From: Dromiciops gliroides
Taxonomy: Eukaryota; Chordata; Mammalia; Microbiotheria; Microbiotheriidae
NCBI RefSeq assembly: GCF_019393635.1
Contig: NC_057866.1
Span: 7,489,723-7,553,722, forward strand
DNA: 64,000 nt
Direction: 5' to 3'
A program made the position numbers and the translations under genes. Below are positions 1-12,000 of this stretch, in pieces; position 1 is the stretch's first letter; the number at the start of each line of letters is the position of its first letter. The notes beneath the pieces were generated by a model that saw only the letters and a program-made list of their open reading frames with translations, did no database searches and was not told the origin of the DNA.

Positions 1-148
1 TCTTTTTTTTTTTTCAGGGCAATGGGGGTTAAGTGACTTGCCCAGGGTCACACAGCTAGTCAGTGTCAAGTGTCTGAGGCTGGATTTGAACTCAGGTACT
101 CCTGAATCCAGGGCCAGTGCTTTATCCATTGCACCACCTAACTGCCCC
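1..148 (-). repeat. CORE-type SINE, antisense copy
   Basis: Reads T-run, then the reverse complement of the SINE body (AAGTGACTTGCCCAGGGTC, TTTGAACTCAGG) and ends in ACTGCCCC, the reversed SINE head. The T-run touches the window edge, so the copy may be cut. It has landed inside an LTR whose end continues on its right side. Confidence 0.9.
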
Positions 149-209
149 AAGGGTGTAATTCTTTAAAGAGGAATTCCTAAGGACCCCAAACCCCTACCCT
201 ATTTTCCCA
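149..209 (+). repeat. LTR 3' end fragment (U5 side)
   Basis: The stretch GGGTGTAATTCTTTAAAG followed by a C/A-rich segment and ending TTTTCCCA is nearly identical to the end of the LTR near 44470-45075. The rest of this LTR should lie left of the window, split off by the SINE at 1-148. Confidence 0.7.
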
Positions 210-459
210 TGTCAGAACCATCATTCTCTGGATCCCCCTATTCTGGGAAATGCACTGAATACTTTGGTTTCATTATTACAGACTTTCATTATTCTATCAG
301 TGTGCCTCACACAGGGAGGATTATTAAAATAATCACTCCATTTGGCAACATGGTTCCATTGTTAGGAATAGACCCCGATGGTGTTATCAAAAGCAAAAGA
401 ACGAAAAAACTCAACTCCTGACCCCAAATTGTAAAAGTAGCATTATATGTAATTGCAGA
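210..459. other. Unassigned stretch
   Basis: About 250 bases with no coding frame or repeat that I recognise. Confidence 0.4.
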
Positions 460-537
460 ACCCCCCCCCCCAATTTGGAAGCACCCCCCCCAAAAAAAAA
501 CCAAAACCAAACCAAAACCAACCAAACAAACAAAAAA
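460..537. repeat. C/A-rich low-complexity tract
   Basis: Two poly-C runs followed by an A-rich stretch built of AAACC-like units. Short open frames across it are compositional artefacts. Confidence 0.8.
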
Positions 538-770
538 CCCTAACCGCAAACCAAGCTTGGAAGCAACCGAAATGTCCGACAATAAGTGAGCGGTTGGATC
601 CATTTGGGCGTATTGTTGTAAGGAAGTACTATAATGCAATTAAGACCAGCTGATCTGAGGAATAGCAAGACGTCTGGAAAGACCTTTATGAAAGAAATAT
701 TTGTATTCTTCGGATGGAACGTACACTGATTATATCCATATGAGAGAAAATAAATGGGGAGGGAGAAAAT
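538..770 (+). repeat. Possible old LINE ORF2 C-terminal fragment
   Basis: A plus-strand translation contains KQPKCPTISE and, about 25 residues later, KYYNAIK. This resembles the L1 ORF2 C-terminus, where a W-x-QPKCPT motif is followed by MEYYxAIK. The match is weak, with no tail or target duplication. Confidence 0.35.
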
Positions 771-940
771 CAGCATAGTACCTACTATGTGCCAGGCACT
801 GTGCTAACTGCTTTACAAATATTCTCTCATTTGATTCTCAGCACAACCTTGGGATGTCGGGACTGTCATGATCCCCACTTCACAGAGCGAGCAAACCTGA
901 GGTTCGACAAACATCATGAACTGATCTGAGCTGGCCCCAG
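771..940 (-). repeat. MIR-like SINE, antisense
   Basis: Contains the reversed MIR 3' half: ACTATGTGCCAGGCACTG, then a TTTGATTCTCA block and a degenerate CCCCACTTCACAG segment. Diverged, so old. Confidence 0.7.
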
Positions 941-1239
941 AGGGGCGCGCTGCAGGCATGGTGATCCCACAGTAGGTATCGAAAGAGAAGATTTGAACCT
1001 GAGCTCTTTTCTAGGTGAGCGCCTCGCCCAGCCCGCCTCTCCAGGGCACCTTTTTGTCTATGCAGCTTCTAAGCCTGCCATTAGTGCTGTTGAATGAAGC
1101 CACTGGCTCGGAGGACCGGGGTTGGAATCCCACAGGTGCCTGCGTGGCTTGGGGGCAATCGATTAACCCTCTCTGCTGCCTCAGTTTTCCCCATCTGTCA
1201 AACGAGGGTGGCTGGATGGTCCTAAGCGGACTTCCGCGA

Positions 1240-1760
1240 GGGTGATGACGCGGCAGCTCCTCCGGGACAGGCGGTTGCCCCCTTCTCCCCAGTTTTGGGG
1301 ATCCAGGCCGGAGTCAGGGTGGAGACAAGGACCCCGCGTTGGTTCCTGGTTCCTGGTTCCCGGACCCGCCCCGGCCTTGCCCCCGCCTCCTGCCCAGGGC
1401 TGTCTGGGCTGGAGGGCGGAGTCCCCGGGCAGCCCCCTGAGAGAGCGCGGGCCGGGCCGTGGGCACATCGCCCTCTGGTGAAGCCACTTACTGTGTGCGG
1501 ACAGCGGCAGTCCCCAGCCCTCTCTTCTCAGCCATGGAGGCCGAGCCCGCGCTGTACCCCGTGGCTGGAGCCTCCGGCTTCTCCGCGGACGAGCCCGGAG
1601 CTGCGCTTCCCGACGGGGTCCTTCCGGACGGGCCGAGGTACTGGGGGCAGCCTGTGCCCAAGCGGGGGTCCCAGCCGTGGGAGGAGAGGAGAAGTGCCGG
1701 GGGCTGGGAATAGAGCGCTGCCTTGCGGGGCTCGGGGCCGCTCCATCTCTCCTGCTGACC
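1240..1760 (+). promoter_or_regulatory. CpG-rich promoter / first-exon region of UNC93B1
   Basis: Composition changes sharply to high GC with many CpG dinucleotides around the initiator ATG at 1534, as expected of a CpG-island promoter. I see no TATA box at a suitable distance. The transcription start cannot be placed from sequence alone; the call rests on composition and position. Confidence 0.6.
1534..1637 (+). CDS. UNC93B1: UNC93B1 coding exon 1
   Basis: Start chosen at GCCATGG, a good Kozak context, giving [15 protein letters not shown]. The donor GTACTG follows PDGP. By length the exon ends in phase 2, but exon 2 needs phase 0, so one base (probably a C in the GGGCC run) seems to be missing near the end. 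Confidence 0.9.
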
Positions 1761-4700
1761 GCTTGGGTCACTTGGGGCGAGCCCCGTCCCCTGGCTGGGC
1801 TTCAGCTTCCCCGTCTGTAAATGGAAGGGTGGGCTTCAGTTCTCTTCCTGATCTATAGCTTTTGCTCGGGGCACCTGGCGGCCGTGATGGAGAGGGGCAC
1901 TGGGCAGGAGGAAGGGGAAGCCTCCCTCGACCATCTTGGGGAGCCCCAACTAAGGTCCTGGAGTCTGTCCTGGGCTAGGTGGAGGCAGGGAGCTGGGAGG
2001 ATGCTCCCTGTAGGGTGGCCTCAGCTTTGGGTACCGCATTCCCAAGAGACTCCTAGGGACTCGCCCCTCCTCTCCAGGGCTGGGGCCAGGGGAGGTGGAG
2101 GGAGTCTTCGTCCCTGATCAGGTCCTTTGCGTTGGTGCCCTCCAGCTGGACGAGTTTGTGGGGGCCTATCCGGACTACAATGAAGAGGAAGAGGAGCGCA
2201 GATACTATCGGAGAATGAGGACTGGGCGTTGATCAAGAACGTGGTGATCGCTAGCATTGGGGGGATGCTCACCTACAGTGTGTACTTGGGTAAGAGGGGA
2301 CCCTTGTCCTCCCTCACACTTCTCCACCCCTTCTTTCTTCAGCCAAGGCCCAGAGGCTAGCTCTGGAGTCAGCGCACCTACTCCCCTACTCAATACTTGA
2401 GTGATTTTGGACCCGTCCTGGGCCCTGTTTCCTCATTGTCTCTCTAACTGAACGGGAGAGCTGGGGAAGATTTGGCAGTAAAGGTTTGATTTGTATACCT
2501 ATTTTATGTACCTACATACCCAGGGCCATGAAAAAATGTCTCTGTCAAAATGGGGTCCCCAGTGGAAGAAGTTTAAGAAGTCCTGGACTATATGACCCCT
2601 CAGGTTCCTTCTGCCTCTAACAGTGGGTCTGTAAGAGTGGGGCCCACTCTCCCTGACTCACCTCCTTTTCTCCCTATGACCTGGGCCCCAGAGGTGTGTC
2701 CTTGATAAAGAGGGGTCCAGCCTTCCTTATTCCCTTCTTCTCCTTTTCTTAGTCTGGGTCTGACTCCAGAAATCTACCAGGTCAATCTCTCTGTCAGAGA
2801 TCCAGCCCCACCGGCTGCAGCCAGAGTGGAGACTGAGTGGGGGCAGAACTCATCCCTCAAGCTCCTGAAGGAATCATTTGTCTCCCTGCTCCTCCACCTG
2901 GCAGAAGGCTCTGCACTCATTCATTCATCATTCATTCATTCATTCATTCATTCATTCAATCATTCATTCATTCATTCATCCATCCATTCATCCATCCATC
3001 CATGAATCCATGAATCCATCCATCCATCCATCCATCCATGAATCCATCCATCCATCCATCCATCCATGAATCCATCCATCCATCCATCCATCCATCCATC
3101 CATCCATCCATCATTCCATCCATCCATCATCCAATCCATCCACTCCATCCATCTAGTTCATTCATTCATTTATTCATTCTCTCATGAATATTTAAGTGTT
3201 TACACTGCTCACTTTGAGGTGCTGGAGATGCTTAATAAGTGCTGGTTGAGTGACTGGCTAACAGACTTGTCTCCTGGACTGGCCTCACTCCAAGCCTGGG
3301 GTGCCAGTAAGTCACCCCCTTGTCCCAGTGGGTCCCAGTGGAAAGTGATGGCATTGTGAGGGGAGGAGGGCAGGGCTTGGTCAGTGAGGATGTCCAGTCT
3401 CTGGGTCACACACAACTCAGACAAGAGGAAGGTCAGGGCAGTAAGCTCCCTGGATCCCCTCGGCTCTTTCCATTGCCTTCACCCTGTCTGCTAAGGCAGC
3501 AGCTTTGAAAAACTCCCCTTCCCCAGGTTCTGGGTCCAAGGACTGGGACCACATGGAGGGTTTGGGACTTTGGTGCCATCGCCTGCCGCCTTGTGCAAGC
3601 TGCCCTCCTCAGCTCTGGAGCTGCTCCAATAGGTAGTCTGGGGGTGTCCTTTGGGGAAGAAGTCCATGTCTTGGAAGTCAGGAGATCTGGATTTCAGCCC
3701 AGCCCCAACATTTACTACCTGGGTGACCTTGGACAAGTCAATTAACCTTTTCTAAGTTTCTGTTTCTTCCACTGGCCAATGGGATTGGCTACACCTACTC
3801 AGCCTCCCTCATGGCGGGTTCTGGCAAGTGCCCAATGAGGGCAGACTTTGCAATCCGTAAAAAGCACGATATTATTAGAATTGAGACTGCAGCTGGTCAG
3901 ACTGGGCAGACTCTAGAGGTGGGAAAAAAAGGCGTGGGTGAGTCTTCTACTGCAGCTGGGGCAGAGCAAGCTATTTCTCCTGGACTTCTCCTAAGCAGAT
4001 TGAGGAAGCAGGTACTGGGTAGTCAGTGGTTGACCCTGACCTAGATAGGTCTGGAATGCAGCTCAGAGTCCCAGTTCCTCTTCCACTTCCTCTCCCCTAA
4101 CAGCTGCAGGAGGTGGGGCTGCTGTGGGCAGGGTGCTAGAGGCCTCCTCTCCCCCTTCCCCTGGCCCCTGGGGTTGATTATGGCCATCTTGGGTGTGGGT
4201 CTGCCTGGACCAACGCCCCTTGGCTGGGAGCCCAGGATCCCAGAAGTATTCACTCAGACACTTAGATCAGAGTTGGGAGGGGCCTCTGAATCTAGAATGT
4301 CTGAGAAGAGAAGAACCTTGGGACAGAGAACAATGTCAGAGCTGGAAGAGATCTCAGAACCTAGAAGGCCTTAGAACATAGAACAGAATGTCAGTGCTGG
4401 GAGAGACCTTAGAGCATAGAATATCAGAGCTGGGAGAGACTTTAGAACATAGAAATATAAGACTAGTGAGGGAGCTTAGAAACTAGAACATGGAATATCA
4501 AGGCTGAGAGGAACCTTAGAACATGGAATGTGAGAGGTGAGAGGGACCTTAGAACATTGAATGTCAGATCTGGGAAGGATTTAAGAGAAAATAGGGTTTA
4601 GTCTCCTCATTTTTGCTGGATGAGAAAAGGGAAAGGACCTGTCCAAGGTTCTAGAGTGACCTGGGCATGGTCCCCGGGCCTGAGCTCTTTTGGCCCCCAC

Positions 4701-7700
4701 TGCCTCCCTCTTTCTGTGGCCTATAGTAATTTTTGTATGTTATTGTGGCCAGGGCCCAGCGTGTGGTAGGGGAGTGATCTAGTCTTTCTCCAGAACACTT
4801 CTTGCCCCCCCAGGGGGCAGTGGGCCCCCCAATGGCAAAGAGGTGCTGTGTTCTGCCCCCTAGCCCATAGACCACTTCTAGCACCTGGGTCCTGGCTCTG
4901 AGGGCAAGGTCCCCCACCTTCCTCCCCACCCAGCCCTTTTCCCATTCTGGTCTCCTTGGGGTTGACCAGGCGTGGGGTGACCGACTGAGCCCAGGCCTGA
5001 CCCCAGCCCCCTAATCACCCAGGCCTCCTACAGATGCAAATGATCCTCCACTATGACGAGTACCTACCGAGAGGTGAAATACGGCAGCCATGGGCCTCCC
5101 CAACATCGACAGCAAGACTGCTGATGGGCATCAACGTGACCCCTGTGGTGGCCCTGCTCTACACACCGGTGCTCATCAGGTGGGTGGCCTCTGACCTGTG
5201 CTGGCCCCAGAGGCCTGCCTGTTGGAGCCCCCCTCCACATGAAGCCTTTCTGGGCCTCCTTCCCAACCCCTCCTGTCGGTAACACTCCTTTTGTCACCCC
5301 TCGGGGTGAGTAGAATGCACCTCAGGGCTGGCATCGCCTCATTCCCTGCCTTGTCTCCTAGCATGGTTGGTGCTTCAAAATGCTTATGGAAGTTGAACCA
5401 AATATACCACCGGAGGCACAACATGAACCTTCAGGGACAACCTCCTTACTTACCTTTTGGGGAAAATGAGGCCCAGAGAAGGGAACGGACTTGCTTAAGG
5501 TCACACAGTGAGTTAGAAGCGCAGGACTAGAATCCAGACCCAGTGCTAAAGCAGAGGCTGGCTTTTGGCTGCCCTCCCTCCTCCCTACTGTCTCTCCTGG
5601 AGCTGAAGGTCTTGAGGTTCACAGACCCATAGGACCCCAGACCGAGAGCTAGAGGCACCTCTCCGTTTCACAGATGAGCAAACTGAGGTGAAAAAAAGGT
5701 TTAAGCGGGTCTCAACCAAGGTCACACAGACCATAAGAGTCAGAGGCAGGATTTTGAATCCAGGTCCACAGCCCCAGAGGCAATGGCAGACAAGGCTAGT
5801 GATTCAGAGATTTGGGGGTTGAAGGCAGGGCTGCTGGCAAGTCGGGGACCAACTCAGGAGGTGTCCCAGGCTGGAGGGGCTGCCTTAGCACCAGAGGTGT
5901 TAGGGCAGATAGGCTGGACGGCCACTGCCAGATCTGGGTTGGACTTGGTGCCAGCCCCGAGGGTCTGGGCTTCTACCAGGGCTGTAAGACAATTGACTCA
6001 GCAAGCTTCTGCCCCCTGCAGGTTTTTTGGTACCAAGTGGATGATGTTCTTGGCTGTGGGCATCTATGCCCTCTTTGTTTCCACCAACTACTGGGAGCGC
6101 TATTACACATTGGTGCCCTCCTCGGTTGCCTTGGGCGTGGCCATCGTGCCCCTGTGGGCCTCCATGGGCAACTACATCACCCGGTTGAGCAGGGCCAGCT
6201 GGGCAGGGGTGCTTGAGGGGGAAGGGGAGGCATGTGTATATTAGTGGCCATGTGGTCCCCTTTGCCTCACCTGGCCAGGGCAGGGTGTGTCGTGTGTGAG
6301 GGTCAGAGTGGGCACTGCTCAGAGAGCCTGGAGGACTGGGCTCTTGTCCCCTGGCTCAAAAGGACAACATAGGCAAGTTCCAGTTTTTTCTCACCTGATA
6401 ATAGGCATCTAACTTGGTTCAGTTCAGCCTCGTTCTGGGGACTGGCAGGGGCAGAGTTTACAGGCTAGAAGGGAGATCAGATAACAGCACAGATAATGCT
6501 GATATTTTGCCATTACATGGCAAGTGTACTAGAGACATGCCCCACCCAGTGCTGCTGATGTGAGCTGAGGGACGAGGCTTTGTGGATCTGCAGGTCAGGA
6601 GAGGCTTCCTGGAAGAGCTGACATTTGAAGTAGGTTTGCAGGCATGGCTGGGGCCTTTGCAAAGGCTGCCTCCTGTGGGTGCAATGCCTCCCCTCCTTCC
6701 CTCTGCCCTGTCAGTCCTTAACAGTGTAGTGCACAGCCAGCGTACCTCCTGTCACAGGAGACCTTTTTTGACGCCCCCCCCTTTCCCCAAGTTGGTAATG
6801 TATTAGTTTGCAAGAAATAGTAAATACAATAATAATCAACTTCTCTGTTCATGCTTGTGTCCCACATAAGAAAATGTGAGAGTGGAGATGGGTGGGGTGG
6901 ATTGGTTTCCCCCTATGTGTTGAATTAAAACTGAATGAAATCACATGGGCAGCTAGGTGGCGCAGTGGATAGAGAACTGGCCCAGGAGTCAGGAGGACCC
7001 TGAGTTCAAATCCGGCCTCGGACACTTAACACTTACTAGCTGTGTGACCCTGGGCAAGTCCACTTAAACCCAATTGCCCTCACTAAAAAAAAAAAAAAAT
7101 CAACAGGAAGGGGGCATCTGAGCATAGAAGTCAGCATGGGCATGGGTACAGAGTGAGGGAATGTCTGGATGTGTCAGAAATGAGATGCCCAGTTTGGTGG
7201 GGATTTTGAGCATGCTTGCAGGAAGTGGCAGGAGATGGAGGGGAAGCCCCAGGGTGGCTGGGGACCAGCTAGCTGGACAGCTCCCAGAACAGATCGCCTC
7301 AGTGCTGATGCTCCATGTGCTCTGGCAGGATGTCGCAGAAATACTACGAGTCTGTAAACTACAAGGAGGAGCATGTGCAGGAGCAGAGGCGGCCCCCACG
7401 GGGGGCCCACACCCCCTATCTTGTTGTCTTCCACCACCATCTTCTATAGCTTCTTCCATGTGAGCAATCGGAAAAAGACCCGGGGAATTTCTAGCCTGGG
7501 GCAGGTGCTTGGCTGGGGAGGGATCCCTGCTGTCCAGCGTCCCCATCTGGCCTAGCTCTGGGGGTGAGGGTTCTGTGTTTGGAGTCAGGAGAGACCAAGG
7601 CTCTGAGCCTGCTTCTGACGCAGCAGTGTGACTGAGCAAATCATCCCACCGCCTGAAGCCTCAGTTTCCTCCTCTGTAACACGGGAATAACACCTGAAAC

Positions 7701-8962
7701 CCAACCCCCCAGATCGCAAGGAAAGCAGCACCTTTCCCCCTCTCCCCCTCCCCCTTGTGACATGAAGCAGCTTGAGGTGGGGGGGGGGCAGGGGCAGGAT
7801 GGCCCAGTCTCACCCTATTGTGAGGAGCTACCACAGTGTGGTAGAGAGAGGCCTGGACTTGGAGTGAGAGGACCAGGTCTAGGATCCCAGCTCTACCTCT
7901 GTGACCTTGGGCAAGTGCCCTGACCTCTTTGGACCTCAGTTTTCTCCTCTGTAAAATGGGAAATTGTACTTGCTGACATCCAAGGTCCTTTCTAGCTCTC
8001 CGCTGAGGATGCTGTGATTTGCAGATGCCTCCAGCAGGCTGGTTGTGGGGCTCGGCCCCTTTGTGGGGGGTGGGCACGGCTCGGGATCAGGCAGCTGCCA
8101 CCTCCAGCCCCTTCTCCCCCACATCTCCTCTCCTGCAGCTCAGTTTTGCCTGTGCCCAGGGGCCGATGATCTTCTTCCTCAACAGGTACTTGTATGATCG
8201 GAATCATACCCTCTATTCACGTGCAAAAACTGCGGTGAGTCTGAGAGAGACTCTGGGGCTTGGGGGGAAGGCGGCAGTGAGGGGGTGCCCAGCCTCGATC
8301 CAATTTCAACAGGTACCTATTAAGCACCTGCTAGATGCAAGCCTCTGAGGTTCTTCTGTTTCCCCTCAGTTTCCTCATCGCTAAAATGGGGATAATATAG
8401 CACTTTCCCTCTCAGGGTTGTCGTGAGGATCCAATGAGATAATGTTTGAAAAAAGCTTAGCACAGGGCCTGGCAACACAGGGCTTGGCACACAGAGCTGG
8501 CACACAGTAGGTGCTATAGATATGGAGCTACCATGATGCCGAAAGTATGCCAGGCACTGTGCCTGGTGCCGGGGAGGAGACAAAGACAGAGACAAGTGCT
8601 CGCCCCCAGAGTGCGTGTTGAGCCTGGGCAGAAGCACATGAGGACAGAAACGTAACAGTTTAAGAAAAAAACATGACCGTGATCATCTGCTACCAGATGT
8701 TCCATGGGCCAAGAAGAAAAGCGGGTTGTGGGGGAGGGGTTCAGTTACAGTTTCTGTTAAAAGTGAATGTAATTTTAACACCTAGCAACAAAATTGCCCC
8801 CTGGGGAGGGCCCTTCCAGCTTGTTCTTTTGTTTGCTTCTGTATTCTTCAGTGTTGTACTGATGCTCTTTTCTTTCTAGGTTCTGCTTTCTTTCCTTCTT
8901 TCTTTCTTTCTTTCTTTCCATCTATGACTTCCTAGTAACTTGCACTCCGCCACACTCCCTTA

Positions 8963-9012
<50 letters not shown>

Positions 9013-12000
9013 CCCCTCCTTTTAACAAATAAGTCCAGTCATACCAGAAACAAATCAACACACTGGCCAAATACATGGCAGTTTGAAGAGGGACAGCAGG
9101 CTGATAACTGGGCGGGATCTGGAAAAGGTCTCATGTGAGAAGCAGCCCCTGAGCTGCCCCTTAAAGGACACTAGAGAGTCTGGGAGGGGGAGGGGAGGAC
9201 AGGGGCATTCTGGAGAACAGTCAAGTAGGTGGGTTTGGCTGGCATCTACTTTGGGACTTTGCAGATGGGGTCAGGCTGGCAATGGGTGATGTGGGATAGA
9301 ACTCAGGAGAGAGGTTAGGGCTGGATATATGGCTCCGGCAGTCATTTGCATAGAGGTGATAATTGAATCCACGGCAGCTGATGAGATCACCAAGATAGTG
9401 TCATGTAGTGGGAGGAAGAGGAAGAGGGCCTGGGAAACTCTGGGGGAAACATGAGCAGAGGAGATGGAAATGGGAGGTGACCAGACAGAAAGACACTGAC
9501 AAGGCCAGTTACCTAATTGCCTGAGGCTGGTTGTGAAATATGTGCCATGACACAGTCAGTGGACTGATGAATGGAGAGTCATGGGACCTGAGTTTGAATC
9601 TCAGCTCATACTTATGTGACCCAGGCAAGGACCTTCTTTCACCTCTGAGGTCCTTCCCTCTGACGCTTGTGCTTCTAAGCGAACACACTGGGGAAGACTG
9701 GGGTGGCCAGGGAAGAATTCCTGGATAAAGTGGGCCTTGAAGGACAGCTTGGGTTTGGGGGGGAGGGAATGATTATCCCCCAGCGTTGCTCTCTTTAGGG
9801 AGATTCGGGACCAGCCCCAAAGCCTCTGTTTGTCCTGGTCCATGAAGGGCAGAGCCTTAGTGGAATCGAGGTTGGGGCTCCGTGGGTGTCTCAGCAGCAC
9901 TTTCTACGGGGGTCCCAATTGCTGAGCCCCGAGGGCCGTGTGCTCCAGGCTGGGATCTCGGACTGGGTAGGGTCCTCCCACTGTCCTTAAGAACAACATC
10001 ACCTGTCTGTGAGATGGCTCACAGAGGTTAAAGGTTCAACAATTGGGACCAGGGCCAGGTGCTTGGCCCTAGGATCAGCATGGGCTTGAGTTAGGGTGAG
10101 AAGCTCAGCCTCCAGCCTAGGTCCTTTGGTCAATCTTTGGATGAGAATTAAGCTAAGCGATGTCCAGTGGGAGACAGAGCCGGTGGCCTGGCCTCTGAAC
10201 ACTCAGATCCTAACAGCAGCCGTGGACCGTGAACGTGACCGTGGTAGAGCTGGGGTGGCTTCATTTCTGCCACTGCTTCTGTCCCATCTCACGGTGACCT
10301 TGTGTCCTCTTCTGTCCCCCAGGCACCAACAGCCAAGGGATCCTTGTTGGCTTCACAAGACTGTGCTCCAGAAACTGCCCCCACAGCCAAAACCTCATTG
10401 TGGTTGAGAGCGTGCTCATGGCGGTGGCTTTATGGCATGCTTCTGGTAGGGATTCCTTTGGCCCTGGCAAAGCATCTGTCCTCCCTGTGAAAGCTGGAGA
10501 AGAAGGGGGGACTGTGGCAGGATACAGGGCAGGAAGGACTATGGGGGATGGAGGACAGGGAGACTTGTGGGAGGGGGATCCCTGGTCCATACAGAAAGGT
10601 GGCCCCCATGGACAGCACAAGCTGACCTACTTGGAAGCCCCAAAGGAGCATGGAGCAAATCCCTGAGTGCCTTCTGTGTGCAGTGCTGTGCTGTTCTGTG
10701 GGAACTCCAAATCAGACATGGGACACTCCCCTTGGGGAGCTCATAGGGTGGGGACATAAGTCTCCTTTGGAAGTTACTTACGAGGACAAGCTTGGGAGAA
10801 GTGCCTGTGGGTGGCACAGATCATCAGGGCTCTGGGCCCCTGAAGTGCCAGGTTTACCTTGGTGCTAAGAAAGATCTCCAGGTGGGTCTGGTTAGCCTAT
10901 AGGCCTGGTGGGCTGTAGGAATGGGTAGCGATTAGGACTAAATAGGTATCTGAACATCCCTAGATTTCAACCTAGATCCTGAGATTTGAACTCAGAGCCT
11001 CAGCATTAGAGGACTCCCTGGATCTGCACCTGGCCTTCCTCCCTATGATTCTTGTGACCTATGGGCCAAGTCCTTAACCAGAGCACAATAACAATAATAT
11101 GAGCTGACATTTAAAATATACTTATTCTCTTCACGACCATGTTATCTCTCCCTCCTTTCCTGAACATTAGAAAGAAAGGAAACCCTCACAACAAATATCG
11201 CCCGAACCAGTAAGAACCCATTCCACATTGGCCATGTACCCAAATGCATGGCTCAAGTCTTTGTTTTCAGTCCCACTGGGCAGTAGGTGGGTGGCACCAT
11301 TTCATCTTCAGCCCCACTAGAATCATAACTTATCATTGCATTGAACAGAGATTCAGAGCCTATCACAGTCGTTTTTTTTTTTTTCTGTATAATGTTGTTG
11401 CTGTATAAATTGTTCTCCAAGCTATGCTCAATTCACTCCCACATCATTTCACAGAGGTCTGTTGCCCAGTTCCCTCTAAAACTATCCATTTCATCATTTT
11501 CTTATGGACACAAAAATATTCCATTGCATTCAGGGGCTGTCATTTGTTTGGCTACTCACCAATAGAAGGCCATCCCCTCTAGAGTCCAATTTTTGACTAT
11601 AAATAATTTTGTACATTTTGTACATCTGGATCCTTTTCCTCTTTCTTGTTTCTTTCAGATATTGCTGTTATAGCTAGCCAACATTTCTATAATGCTTTTG
11701 TTTATTTTTGAAAGTTTTGAGTTCCAAATTCTAGTCCTCTCTCATTCCCTCCTCCCTCCCCTCCCCCCTCCCTGAGGTGCGTGAGCAATCAGATATAGGG
11801 TTATACAGGTGTCTAATTATGTTTTCAGGTTAGCAAAGCACATTGTCCAGGGAACCCTGACAACAGCTCTATAAAGTAGTGTACTTATTCCCGTTTTTAC
11901 ATAGGGAGGTAAAAGAGGTTGAGATAACTTACATGGGCATGAGACAAGATAGAAACCAGGGCCTCCTGAACCAATCCAGTGTTCTATCCACTCTGTCATT

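Noticed and set aside
1181..1771. Minus-strand 196-codon frame over UNC93B1 exon 1
   Set aside because: Shadow frame in CpG-rich DNA opposite a recognised exon; arginine/proline-rich with no domain.
2878..3359. Open frames rich in HPSIHPSIH
   Set aside because: Translation of the CATC/CATT microsatellite; no start context or homology.
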